DNA of 26,987 nt from positions 1 through 26,987 of the forward strand of contig JAILPG010000347.1 in assembly GCA_024699595.1 (NCBI GenBank). The letters run 5' to 3'. The position numbers and the translations under genes were made by a program. The notes under the pieces are model-generated. The model searched no databases and was not told the origin of the DNA. It saw only the letters and a program-made list of their open reading frames with translations. The stretch's first letter is position 1, and each line of letters starts with the position of its first letter. The stretch comes from Lachnospiraceae bacterium (GTDB taxonomy: Bacteria > Bacillota_A > Clostridia > Lachnospirales > Lachnospiraceae). This document shows, in pieces, positions 1 through 7,572 of this stretch.

Positions 1-1218
1 CTCCTTGATCCAGTACAGGGCGTTTGCTATGAGATAATTCTTGACCTGGGGTCTCGCATAATTGTATATAAGCGTCCCCCAGTGAGGATGATATCCCTGT
101 CTGGGATCGAGATGTTCATAGAGGCAGGTTCCGTCAAAGGAGGAAAGCCCCTGGATATCTCTCGGGAAATGCGCGGGAACCCAGTCAAGGATCACTCCGA
201 TGCCGTGAGCATGCATGTAATTCATGAAATACTTGAAATCATCGCAGGTACCGTATCTGCTTGTCGGTGCATAATAACCGATCGTCTGGTAGCCCCATGA
301 TCCGTCAAAGGGATGCTCCATAACGGGCATGAGCTCTATATGGGTATAGCCCATGTCGGTCACATACTCCGCTATCATCTCGCAGAGCTCTCTGTAATTA
401 TAGAATTCCCTGCCATCCTCAGGCTTTTTAAAGGACCCAAGATGCAGTTCATATACCGATATGGGTCTGTCCTTTGCCTGAAATTCTTTTCTGTTTTTAA
501 GCCACAGCTCATCATCAAATTCAAAGGTGCTCTCTCTTACGACAGATGCAGTCTGCGGACGAAGCTCTGCTCCGAAGCCGTACGGATCTGCCTTTAAGGA
601 AATATTGTCACCCTTAAGCTTAAGCTCGTACTTATAGATGGCACCGTCTAAGACTCCCGGGATAAACAGCTCAAAAATGCCGGCTTCCTCTATCTTTCTC
701 ATCTGATGGACTCTGCCGTCCCAGCCGTTAAAGTCTCCGACAACGCTTACCCTTACGGCATTTGGTGCCCATACGGCAAAGTTGGTGCCCTTTACACCTC
801 CGTATTCCATGACATGGGCTCCGAGGATCTTATATATCTCATAATGGATACCTGCATTGAACCGCTCTATATCATCCTTTGTGATGATGGAATCATAAAA
901 ATACGGGTCCCTTACTATACTCTCGCGGCCCTTTTTATCGATGACCCTGAAGTAATAGCTGTACTTACATCTCTTGAGTGTCTTTATAAACACCGCATAG
1001 AAGCCCTCCTCGTCGGCAAGCTCCATCGGATATTCTTCCGTTCCCCTGTTCATGGTAACGACTGCAAAGACTTTTTTTACATCGGGAATAAAGGTCTGTA
1101 TGAGTATGCCGCCGTTTACATAGTGGCCGCCCAGTATGTCATGAGGTCTCTCTTCTTCCGAATAGACAACAGCCTCGATCTCGGGCCAGTCCATCATCTT
1201 GTACAGTTTTTTATTCAT
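1..1218 (-). CDS. glgB: 1,4-alpha-glucan (glycogen) branching enzyme, N-terminal part
   Basis: This enzyme makes alpha-1,6 branches in glycogen in the cytoplasm. The window holds the first 406 codons; the gene runs off the left edge, so the C-terminal barrel with the catalytic nucleophile is not visible. Seen from the start: an N1 domain with the HDILG motif, a second CBM48-type domain with NFAVWAPNA and VVGDFNGWDG, then the start of the GH13 barrel with GYYAPTSRYG, region I as ILDWVPAHFP, FDGTCLYEH and HWGTLIYNYARP. These match the GlgB family closely. The ATG at 1218 follows an AGGTAG/AAGG ribosome site that overlaps the stop of the upstream DUF1015 gene (6-nt gap), so the two are almost certainly co-transcribed. 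A two-domain N-terminus is normal for this family, and I see no defect in the part present. Confidence 0.95.
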   Translation of the reverse strand, partial: MNKKLYKMMDWPEIEAVVYSEEERPHDILGGHYVNGGILIQTFIPDVKKVFAVVTMNRGTEEYPMELADEEGFYAVFIKTLKRCKYSYYFRVIDKKGRESIVRDPYFYDSIITKDDIERFNAGIHYEIYKILGAHVMEYGGVKGTNFAVWAPNAVRVSVVGDFNGWDGRVHQMRKIEEAGIFELFIPGVLDGAIYKYELKLKGDNISLKADPYGFGAELRPQTASVVRESTFEFDDELWLKNRKEFQAKDRPISVYELHLGSFKKPEDGREFYNYRELCEMIAEYVTDMGYTHIELMPVMEHPFDGSWGYQTIGYYAPTSRYGTCDDFKYFMNYMHAHGIGVILDWVPAHFPRDIQGLSSFDGTCLYEHLDPRQGYHPHWGTLIYNYARPQVKNYLIANALYWIKE

Positions 1219-1224
1219 AACCTT

Positions 1225-2466
1225 CTACCTTTCGATCTCATGAATGAACAGTCCGCTTCTAAGTTTCGGCTCAAACCAGGTGGATTTGGGCGGCATGAGC
1301 CTTCCTTTATCAGCCACCTCAAAGAGTTCGTCTATTCCGGTAGGATACATACAGAAGGCGATCTTACAGTCAGTCTCCACTCTTCTCTCAAGCTCCTTAA
1401 GTCCTCTTATCCCGCCTACAAAATCTATCCTGTCATCTGTCTTAAGATCCTTAATGCCAAACAAAGGCTCAATGACCTCGTTCTGAAGTACGGATACATC
1501 AAGGGACTCCACCGGATCATCGTTTATAAGTGAAGGATCAAATGTGAACAGATACCATTTTCCGCCGGTATATATGGTAACCTCACCCTTCCGGGATGGC
1601 TTTGAGGCTGCGGGAAGCGGGCCTTCAAGCTTTCCCTTAGTCTTCAGATAGTCAAATATCTCATCCTCGGAATGCCCGTTTAGATCCTTTATGACCCTGT
1701 TGTAATCAAGGATCTTTAGCTGGTCATCGGGGAACAGTACCGATAGGAAATAGTTGAATTCCTCTTTTCCCGTATAGTCCTTATGCTCTTCTCTTCTCAT
1801 AAGACCGACCTTTACGGCGGATGCGCATCTGTGATGTCCGTCCGCGATATAAATCGCATTCATCGATCCAAAGGCCTCTTTTATGCACCTTACGTCATCG
1901 TTTTCAGAAATGACAAAGCCCCTGTGTCTTATGCCGTCATCAGAGGTAAAATCAAAATCCGGATCTGTCTTTTTAATCCTGTCTACTATGGAATTGATCG
2001 CATCACTACTCTTATATGCCAAAAAGATCGGGCCGGTCTGGGCGCTTAAGGCATCCACATGCCTTATCCTGTCCTTTTCCTTGTCGGCCCTGGTATTTTC
2101 ATGCTTTTTAATGACGCCGTTCATATAATCATCTATCGATGCAACGGCAACTATCCCCGTCTGAACCCTGCCGTCCATCGTAAGCTCATAGATGTAGTAA
2201 TGCTCTTCGTCATCCCTTACAAACTCTCCGTCTGCAAGCATCTGTCTGAAGAGTTCATCCGCTTTTTGATAGACTGCATCCGAATACATGTCGATACCCT
2301 CGGGGAACTGGGTCTCGGCGCGGTCGATCCTCAAAAAGGAATGCTCATCGCCTTTTACCTTTTCTCTTGCCTCTTTACTTGAATACACATCATAGGGAAG
2401 GGCTGCTGTCTGTGCCTCCATCCCCTTATTCGGTCTTATTGCCTTAAACGGCAGAATCTCAGCCAT
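1225..2466 (-). CDS. DUF1015 family protein, possibly linked to serine metabolism
   Basis: This 413-residue protein is a full-length DUF1015 (COG4198) member. The family hallmarks are visible: the N-terminal LPFKAIRPNK and ALPYDVYSS motifs, KHENTRADKEKDRIRH around residues 121-136, and AIYIADGHHR around residues 204-213. No signal peptide or membrane segment is seen, so it is probably cytosolic. The biochemical role is not established as far as I know. From memory, DUF1015 genes often lie next to serC-serA in Firmicutes; here they are separated by the export cassette. The DGHHR motif resembles the catalytic motif of ParB/Srx-fold enzymes such as the free-serine kinases SerK and SbnI. That comparison is my inference and does not prove a function. 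The start at 2466 has a GGAGG ribosome site and a good promoter upstream; glgB follows after 6 nt. Confidence 0.88.
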   Translation of the reverse strand: MAEILPFKAIRPNKGMEAQTAALPYDVYSSKEAREKVKGDEHSFLRIDRAETQFPEGIDMYSDAVYQKADELFRQMLADGEFVRDDEEHYYIYELTMDGRVQTGIVAVASIDDYMNGVIKKHENTRADKEKDRIRHVDALSAQTGPIFLAYKSSDAINSIVDRIKKTDPDFDFTSDDGIRHRGFVISENDDVRCIKEAFGSMNAIYIADGHHRCASAVKVGLMRREEHKDYTGKEEFNYFLSVLFPDDQLKILDYNRVIKDLNGHSEDEIFDYLKTKGKLEGPLPAASKPSRKGEVTIYTGGKWYLFTFDPSLINDDPVESLDVSVLQNEVIEPLFGIKDLKTDDRIDFVGGIRGLKELERRVETDCKIAFCMYPTGIDELFEVADKGRLMPPKSTWFEPKLRSGLFIHEIER

Positions 2467-2494
2467 TTCTGTCCTCCGGACTGTTTTTTGTTAT

Positions 2495-2523
2495 ATTTTA
2501 AGCTACATGCGGGTTTTTGACAA
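2495..2523 (-). promoter_or_regulatory. Sigma-70-type promoter for DUF1015-glgB
   Basis: On the minus strand a TTGTCA -35 box (2523-2518) and a TAAAAT -10 box (2500-2495) are separated by exactly 17 nt. The start codon at 2466 lies about 30 nt further on, after a GGAGG ribosome site. The -35 box overlaps five bases of the opposing plus-strand -35 box. Confidence 0.68.
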
Positions 2524-2545
2524 GAAATAATGCTTTTGCTATGAT
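2517..2545 (+). promoter_or_regulatory. Near-consensus sigma-70-type promoter for the small gene at 2573
   Basis: TTGACA at 2517-2522 and TATGAT at 2540-2545 are spaced by 17 nt, with an extended TGC (2537-2539) just before the -10 box. The first base of transcription is expected near 2552, giving a leader of about 20 nt before the AGGAG ribosome site at 2561-2565. This is one of the strongest promoter matches in the window. Confidence 0.78.
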
Positions 2546-2572
2546 GTGGCAAAGGTCAAAAGGAGAAAACCA

Positions 2573-2836
2573 ATGAATGATACCGACAGAGAATTCCTCT
2601 CAAAGATAAACAGATATGCCGAAGAAGTCTTAGGTGACATCGATCCGCAGAAGACTCCTATATCCTTTCAGCTCGAAAAATTAAAGCCCGTCATGACAGA
2701 GCTTTCAAAAGAAACAGGGCTTTCCCTTGAGGATGTTTTCATAAAATACATGGATCTTGCCAGTGAGGCAGGGATCGAGGCACAGGAAAAATTAAAGGAT
2801 GACCTCGGCCCGGATGTGGATATTGAGATCCGATAA
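2573..2836 (+). CDS. Small acidic protein of unknown function
   Basis: An 87-residue protein that I do not recognise. It is rich in charged residues, probably all alpha-helical (for example LEKLKPVMTELSKETG and a helix around YMDLASEAGIEAQEKL), and has no signal peptide, membrane segment or cysteine. The ATG at 2573 is preferred over an in-frame GTG at 2546, because the GTG overlaps the -10 box of the promoter and the ATG has AGGAG seven bases upstream. It is one of only two plus-strand genes, divergent from DUF1015-glgB and convergent with the export cassette, with only 38 nt to the cassette's stop codon. Its promoter is near-consensus, so it is likely well expressed. A link to the exporter is possible from position alone, but the C-terminus lacks the Gly-Gly type cleavage site expected of an exported leader peptide. 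Confidence 0.8.
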   Translation: MNDTDREFLSKINRYAEEVLGDIDPQKTPISFQLEKLKPVMTELSKETGLSLEDVFIKYMDLASEAGIEAQEKLKDDLGPDVDIEIR

Positions 2837-2856
2837 GGAAACTCCGGTCAAACCGG

Positions 2857-2888
2857 AAAAAAAGACCGGATGCTTTATGCATCCAGTC
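2857..2888 (-). terminator. Intrinsic terminator of the export cassette, with the stop codon in its loop
   Basis: On the minus strand a 10-bp stem (2888-2879 with 2873-2864, one G-T pair) closes a 5-nt loop and is followed by seven T residues (2863-2857). The TAA stop of the last ABC gene (2877-2875) lies in the loop, so the gene end and the terminator overlap. A second small perfect hairpin (2843-2857, six base pairs) follows; it lacks a T run on the plus strand, so no clear terminator serves the convergent gene. Confidence 0.85.
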
Positions 2889-5058
2889 TCTGTCTTTCTA
2901 CAAGGGAGGCAAAGAAACCGCCCTGTTCTATCAGTTCGTCATAAGTCCCGTCTTCTATTATCTTTCCGCCCTCAAGCACTATTATCCTGTCACAGTCCTT
3001 AATGGTGCTCAGTCTGTGGGCTATCACTATCCTGGTACATTTAAGAGAAGCCAGTGAATCCGCCACTTTTTTCTGAGTGATGTTGTCAAGAGCGCTCGTA
3101 GCCTCATCAAACATGAGGATCTTGGGCTTTGGTGCCACTGCCCTTGCAATCATCAGCCTCTGTTTCTGTCCTCCGGATATTCCTCCGCCGCCTTCAGAAA
3201 CAAGAGTAAACATTCCCATCGGCATGTTTCTTATATCCTCAGCCATGCCTGCCATCTCGGCCGCTTCCCATGCATCATCCAGGGTAAGTTCGGGCGCAGA
3301 TATCACGATATTCTCAAATATGTCTCCCTGGAAGAGCTTTCCGTTCTGCGTTACAGATCCGATAGCCTTTCTTAATGATTTAAGATCCAGACTGTTTATA
3401 TCTTTGCCGTCATAATAGATCGCACCTCTCTGCGGTTTTTCAAAGCCAAGTAAAAGCCTCATGAGCGTTGATTTTCCGCAGCCCGTCTTTCCCACTATCG
3501 CAAGATACTGTCCGGGACGGATCTTAAGCGACAGATTGTCTATTACCATTGGCATATTCTCGTTGTATCTGAACGAAACATTGTTGAGTTCTATTCCGCC
3601 GGCAAGCCTTGTGACCACCTGTTTTCCCTCTGATATCTCAGGTTCCTCGTCAAGGATTGGCTTTACCTGGTCAAGAACAGGCTTGATCTGTGCTATCTGA
3701 AGAGTGATCCCCGAAAGTGCGGCAAAGGCTCCCGATACCATTCCGTATGCGGTTTTAAATGAATAGTAATCAGCAACTCCTACACCGTTATTAACAGCAA
3801 TAAAATCGATCAGCACGCCTCCCAAAAGAGTGATGGCACTTGAGATCACGGGACTTAACTTTACTAAAAGAGGCGGATCATAACTCAGCTTTGCCTCTTT
3901 TGCATAGAGATTACCCCATCTGGCAAAGGCTCTTTTTTCCGCACCTGCAAGCCTTAGCTTCTGTATGCCCGAGATCATCGCAAAGCTCATTCCGTTTTCC
4001 TTGGCTGCAAGCTCCATCATATCTCTTCTGATAGTCATCTGCATTAAGACGGAGAGCATCGAAAAGACAACCGTGAGCAGGATGATGATAATCGACGGAA
4101 CTACAAGGGACGGTGCATATTTAAATATCTGAGTCACATAGACCAGTGAGAAAAGCCCTGTGAGTGCCGTTGAGAACACGGTTGAAAGAAACATCGAGCA
4201 GAGGTTGTTCAGATAACTGACCTTGGTCGCAAGCTCACCCGAACCGTAATCCTTAAAGAAATCCGCAGGCAGGGATAAGATCCTCATCATGGTCGCAGAT
4301 TCGACGCAGACTTCCATCTTAGTATTTAACCTGGACATCACGATGCTCTTTGTCGTGTTAAACATGAGCACGGAAATACTTACACTGATCAGAAAGACCG
4401 CGATCCCGACAAGAGCGTTTATATTGCCCGATCCTATAATGGATGAAAAAATGATATTGTTGATCTTCGGAGTGATCATTCCGATGAGCGTTGCTATCGC
4501 GGTAACCGCAACAACGATCATCACATCGTTTCTCGAGATCGTCCAAAGGATATATCTTATAAGATCCTTTATATCTATCTTTCTTAACGGGAAAGGCTTG
4601 TAGAATACCAAAGCTTCCTTCTCAAACTCATCGCAGTTTGATCCGGTCACCCGGGTCTTAACGCCCGTCTTTGCATCTATGTACACATAGCCGTTGATAC
4701 CCGAAGGGATCAGTGCTATCGGAGTGCCGTCGCTTTTCTTTACGGACAGCATCGCACCGACCGCATCCTTATACCAGCCCTCGGAAAGCTTGACCTCACG
4801 ATACATTATCCCGTTGGGACGAAGCAGATATTCCAGCTGGTCATCGATCTTTTTTATGTTGTCGGGAACTTCCTTGGGTTTCACTCCATAATACTTAAGG
4901 ACCTCATCTATGGCATTTTTCGCTATCAGCCTCTCATCCTGCAGTGCCTTGGAGATCTTTGAGCCCATAATGGCCCCGGCGATATTTATAAAAGAGTCCT
5001 CGAACAGCTCGTTATCTGTTTTCTTTCTTTCTTTTATCTGTTCATCAAACCAGCCCAC
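2875..5058 (-). CDS. NHLM-type peptide export ABC transporter, permease/ATPase without peptidase
   Basis: A 727-residue membrane ABC exporter subunit of the NHLM bacteriocin-system type. The start GWFDEQIKERK, the roughly 165-residue soluble N-terminal domain, six predicted membrane segments (about 175-205, 213-240, 290-312, 317-340, 400-422 and 433-455) and the C-terminal ATPase fit that family. The ATPase is intact: Walker A GKTGCGKST (523-531), signature SGGQ (628-631), Walker B ILMFDE (647-652) and H-loop His681. Unlike its neighbour it has no C39 peptidase. It starts with GTG at 5058 behind an AGAGG site, 23 nt after the C39-ABC gene, so the two are translated from one message and probably form a heterodimer. 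Known family members export ribosomally made peptides with nitrile-hydratase-like or Nif11-like leaders. The cargo here is not visible. Confidence 0.9.
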   Translation of the reverse strand: MGWFDEQIKERKKTDNELFEDSFINIAGAIMGSKISKALQDERLIAKNAIDEVLKYYGVKPKEVPDNIKKIDDQLEYLLRPNGIMYREVKLSEGWYKDAVGAMLSVKKSDGTPIALIPSGINGYVYIDAKTGVKTRVTGSNCDEFEKEALVFYKPFPLRKIDIKDLIRYILWTISRNDVMIVVAVTAIATLIGMITPKINNIIFSSIIGSGNINALVGIAVFLISVSISVLMFNTTKSIVMSRLNTKMEVCVESATMMRILSLPADFFKDYGSGELATKVSYLNNLCSMFLSTVFSTALTGLFSLVYVTQIFKYAPSLVVPSIIIILLTVVFSMLSVLMQMTIRRDMMELAAKENGMSFAMISGIQKLRLAGAEKRAFARWGNLYAKEAKLSYDPPLLVKLSPVISSAITLLGGVLIDFIAVNNGVGVADYYSFKTAYGMVSGAFAALSGITLQIAQIKPVLDQVKPILDEEPEISEGKQVVTRLAGGIELNNVSFRYNENMPMVIDNLSLKIRPGQYLAIVGKTGCGKSTLMRLLLGFEKPQRGAIYYDGKDINSLDLKSLRKAIGSVTQNGKLFQGDIFENIVISAPELTLDDAWEAAEMAGMAEDIRNMPMGMFTLVSEGGGGISGGQKQRLMIARAVAPKPKILMFDEATSALDNITQKKVADSLASLKCTRIVIAHRLSTIKDCDRIIVLEGGKIIEDGTYDELIEQGGFFASLVERQRLDA

Positions 5059-5081
5059 GTTTGCATTCCTCTCACAATAGA

Positions 5082-7265
5082 TCAGTCATTTGAAACAAGT
5101 GAAGTATAATAACCGCCCATTTTATACAGCTCATCATGGGTTCCGCGCTCAACGACCTCACCCTTGTCAAGAACTATTATCTCATCGCAGTCACGGATCG
5201 TACTCAGTCTGTGTGCGACCACGATACAGGTGATGCCGCGGTCACAGATAGCTTTTACGACCTCGTATTCAGTCTTTGCATCAAGCGCCGAAGTGGCTTC
5301 ATCAAGGATTATTATCGTAGGATCCTGGGCAAGTACCCTTGCGATCTCGATACGCTGTCTCTGTCCTCCCGAGAAGTCTTTTCCGCCTTCAGTGATCTTA
5401 TACTGATAGCCTCCGTCACGAAGGATGATATCCTCATGTATCCTTGCATCTCTTGCGGCAAGTATCATTTCAAAGTCTTCGATGGAGTTGTCCCACATCT
5501 TGATATTATTGGCTATCGTATCCTCGAACAGGATGATATCCTGATCCACCACGGCAAGAGATCCTGTAAATACGCTTCTGTCTATCTCCTTAAGCGGCTT
5601 TCCGTCAAAGAGTATCTCACCGTTCCAGGGTTCATACAGACCCGATATCAGCTTGGAAAGAGTGGATTTTCCGCAGCCCGATGAACCGACAAAAGCAACC
5701 TTTCCGCCTTTTTTTAGGGAGAGATTGAAATCCTTTATAAGCGGAGCTGCAAGCTTTGAATAGCCGAAGGTCAGGTTCTTTATCTCAAGATTGCCCGAAA
5801 GCTTACCGTACTCGGCGTTATCATCGACGATAAACGGCTCTTCCTTTACAAATTCGGGATATTCCATTACATCCTCGATCCTCTCCATCTGGGTACGCAT
5901 TTCCTGAATGGTCTGGCCCGCAGAGATAAGAGAGGTCGCAGGCATGGTAAACAGATTTAAGAATCCCTGGAATGCCGTGATCATGCCGACGGTAAACTGC
6001 CCCTTCATGGCAAGATACACGCCGAGCGAAAAGACGATATTTCCCGTAAGCGTGGATACGATCGAAGGGATAAGGCCCAGTTCGTTGTTGAGCTTATCGA
6101 ATTTTACCTTCTGTGTATTGACACTGGCCTGATATCCCGACCACTTCCTGAAGAAACCGTTTTCAGCACCGCTGCTCTTTATGGTCTCTATCATTTCAAT
6201 ACCGGAAACAGTGGCTCCTGCAAGCTTTCCTGCATCCCTCATCTGCACTCTTGTTATATTTACCCTCTTTTCGGAGATGATCCTTGACATGACCAGATTG
6301 ATCGCGATCGACAATACCCCGACTAGCGTGAGCATAACGCTGTATCTGATCATTACGACCAGATAAAAGATCATCATGACCGTATTTATGAAAAGCGGGG
6401 CGACAGTCTGAACCAAAGTCTCTGCGACAGAAGCATTCGAAGACTGGCGCTGCTGTATATCACCGGCCATTCTCTGTGAGAAGAAATCAATGGGAAGTCT
6501 CAGCACCTTCCACATGTAGCTTGTATTTCCGACAGCGGCAAATTTACCGCTTATGCGCAGCGAATATACGGTCTGGATCCATGATACCAGGATCTCAACC
6601 AGTACAAAGAGCGTAAAGGATGTAAAAAACGGCAGGATAAAACCACTTGCTTTCTCTGTAAGGAGTCTGTCTATGAATATCCTGTCCATGGCAGGCGTGA
6701 TAAGCTGCATGAGATTTACGATGACCATGGTAAGTGCAACAAACGCGACTGCCGGTGCCGCACCCTTCATCCTCTTTTTTGCAAACTCGATAACACTCTT
6801 TTGCCTGCCTCCGGGCTCAAAGTTCTCTCCCGGCTCAAACATGAGGCATATTCCGGTAAATGCCTTGTCGAATTCCTCTTTTGTGACCGAAACGTTTCCT
6901 CTGGCCGGGTCGTTTAAATACACCTTGTCGCCCTTTACTCCGCATACGACAACAAAATGATTAAACTCCCAATGCACTATGCACGGGAATTCACCTTCCT
7001 CATAGAGTGTCTCCGGTTCGATACGGTATCCGGCCGCAACAAGACCGTAATTTCTGGCTGCAAGCAGAACATTTTTTGCATTCGAACCGTCTCTTGAAAC
7101 TCCGCAGTCGGATCTGACCTGTTCAAGAGGTATCCATTTACCATAATATGCAAGCACCATGGTAAGACATGCAGCTCCGCACTCAAGCGCTTCCATCTGC
7201 ATTACGACGGGAACCTTGGCTTTGCCGCCCTTTACCGGCTTTTTAACAGCTGCTTCTTTAGACAT
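5082..7265 (-). CDS. NHLM-type peptidase-containing ABC exporter (C39 peptidase, permease, ATPase)
   Basis: A 727-residue exporter that should cut the leader from a peptide and pump the product across the cytoplasmic membrane. A C39 peptidase occupies residues 20-145, with catalytic Cys29 in MEALECGAAC, His103 in FNHFVVV and Asp119 in LNDPARG. Membrane segments lie roughly at 170-192, 208-235, 285-306, 310-330 and 397-445. The ATPase is intact, with Walker A GSSGCGKST (527-535), FSGGQRQR signature (631-638) and IIILDE (651-656). It starts at an ATG behind AAGGAAG, 10 nt after the short HlyD-like gene. All catalytic residues are present, so there is no sign of decay in this gene, in contrast to its upstream neighbour. 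C39 peptidases normally cut after Gly-Gly or Gly-Ala in a double-glycine leader; no such precursor is evident in the window. Confidence 0.93.
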   Translation of the reverse strand: MSKEAAVKKPVKGGKAKVPVVMQMEALECGAACLTMVLAYYGKWIPLEQVRSDCGVSRDGSNAKNVLLAARNYGLVAAGYRIEPETLYEEGEFPCIVHWEFNHFVVVCGVKGDKVYLNDPARGNVSVTKEEFDKAFTGICLMFEPGENFEPGGRQKSVIEFAKKRMKGAAPAVAFVALTMVIVNLMQLITPAMDRIFIDRLLTEKASGFILPFFTSFTLFVLVEILVSWIQTVYSLRISGKFAAVGNTSYMWKVLRLPIDFFSQRMAGDIQQRQSSNASVAETLVQTVAPLFINTVMMIFYLVVMIRYSVMLTLVGVLSIAINLVMSRIISEKRVNITRVQMRDAGKLAGATVSGIEMIETIKSSGAENGFFRKWSGYQASVNTQKVKFDKLNNELGLIPSIVSTLTGNIVFSLGVYLAMKGQFTVGMITAFQGFLNLFTMPATSLISAGQTIQEMRTQMERIEDVMEYPEFVKEEPFIVDDNAEYGKLSGNLEIKNLTFGYSKLAAPLIKDFNLSLKKGGKVAFVGSSGCGKSTLSKLISGLYEPWNGEILFDGKPLKEIDRSVFTGSLAVVDQDIILFEDTIANNIKMWDNSIEDFEMILAARDARIHEDIILRDGGYQYKITEGGKDFSGGQRQRIEIARVLAQDPTIIILDEATSALDAKTEYEVVKAICDRGITCIVVAHRLSTIRDCDEIIVLDKGEVVERGTHDELYKMGGYYTSLVSND

Positions 7266-7275
7266 GTGTCTTCCT

Positions 7276-7512
7276 TCAATTCAGCAAGTATTTAATGGGA
7301 TGTATCATTTCGGTAACACCCTGGGCATTTTCCACAGGTATCGTTCCGAGCGCCGACCATACGATAACGCCTACGAGAAGCAGGATTATCGCACCAAGCA
7401 TAAGCCATATGCCCGGTGATACTACCTTTATGTAGTCATCAAGCTGTTCGGGAGACGATATCCTCTCAAGACTCTTCTCTCTGAAAAGATTACTGTTTTT
7501 CTCGTTTGCCAT
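7276..7512 (-). CDS. Shortened HlyD-like adaptor of the NHLM export system (probable internal deletion)
   Basis: A 78-residue protein whose first 57 residues match the start of NHLM secretion (HlyD/membrane-fusion) proteins: FREKSLERISSPEQLDDYI, then one membrane helix at about 35-56 ending in WSALGTIP. Full-length relatives carry a further large extracytoplasmic domain of well over 100 residues; here only about 20 residues follow. The last residues, GVTEMIHPIKYLLN, resemble to my eye the C-terminal end of full-length family members, which would mean the middle was lost in frame. That last point is from memory and needs an alignment. The gene has a proper ATG and GGAG site, is first in the cassette, and follows serA by 60 nt with no terminator. 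It could be a decayed gene or a working small membrane partner of the two ABC proteins. Confidence 0.8.
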   Translation of the reverse strand: MANEKNSNLFREKSLERISSPEQLDDYIKVVSPGIWLMLGAIILLLVGVIVWSALGTIPVENAQGVTEMIHPIKYLLN

Positions 7513-7572
7513 ACTCTTCTCCGATCTGCTAAATCTACAGTAAACGATCTGATGTATCCTTCTTAAGCTTTG

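Noticed and set aside
706..1533. A 275-codon plus-strand open frame
   Set aside because: It lies opposite glgB and DUF1015, which have clear family motifs; it has no ribosome site and its translation looks like antisense.
2573..2836. Small gene as an NHLP or double-glycine precursor for the exporter
   Set aside because: There is no GG/GA cleavage site, no Cys/Ser/Thr-rich core, and it is on the opposite strand with its own promoter.
2843..2857. Hairpin TCCGGT-CAA-ACCGGA as terminator of the small plus-strand gene
   Set aside because: It is followed by an A run, not a T run, on the plus strand; only the neighbouring minus-strand hairpin has the proper form.
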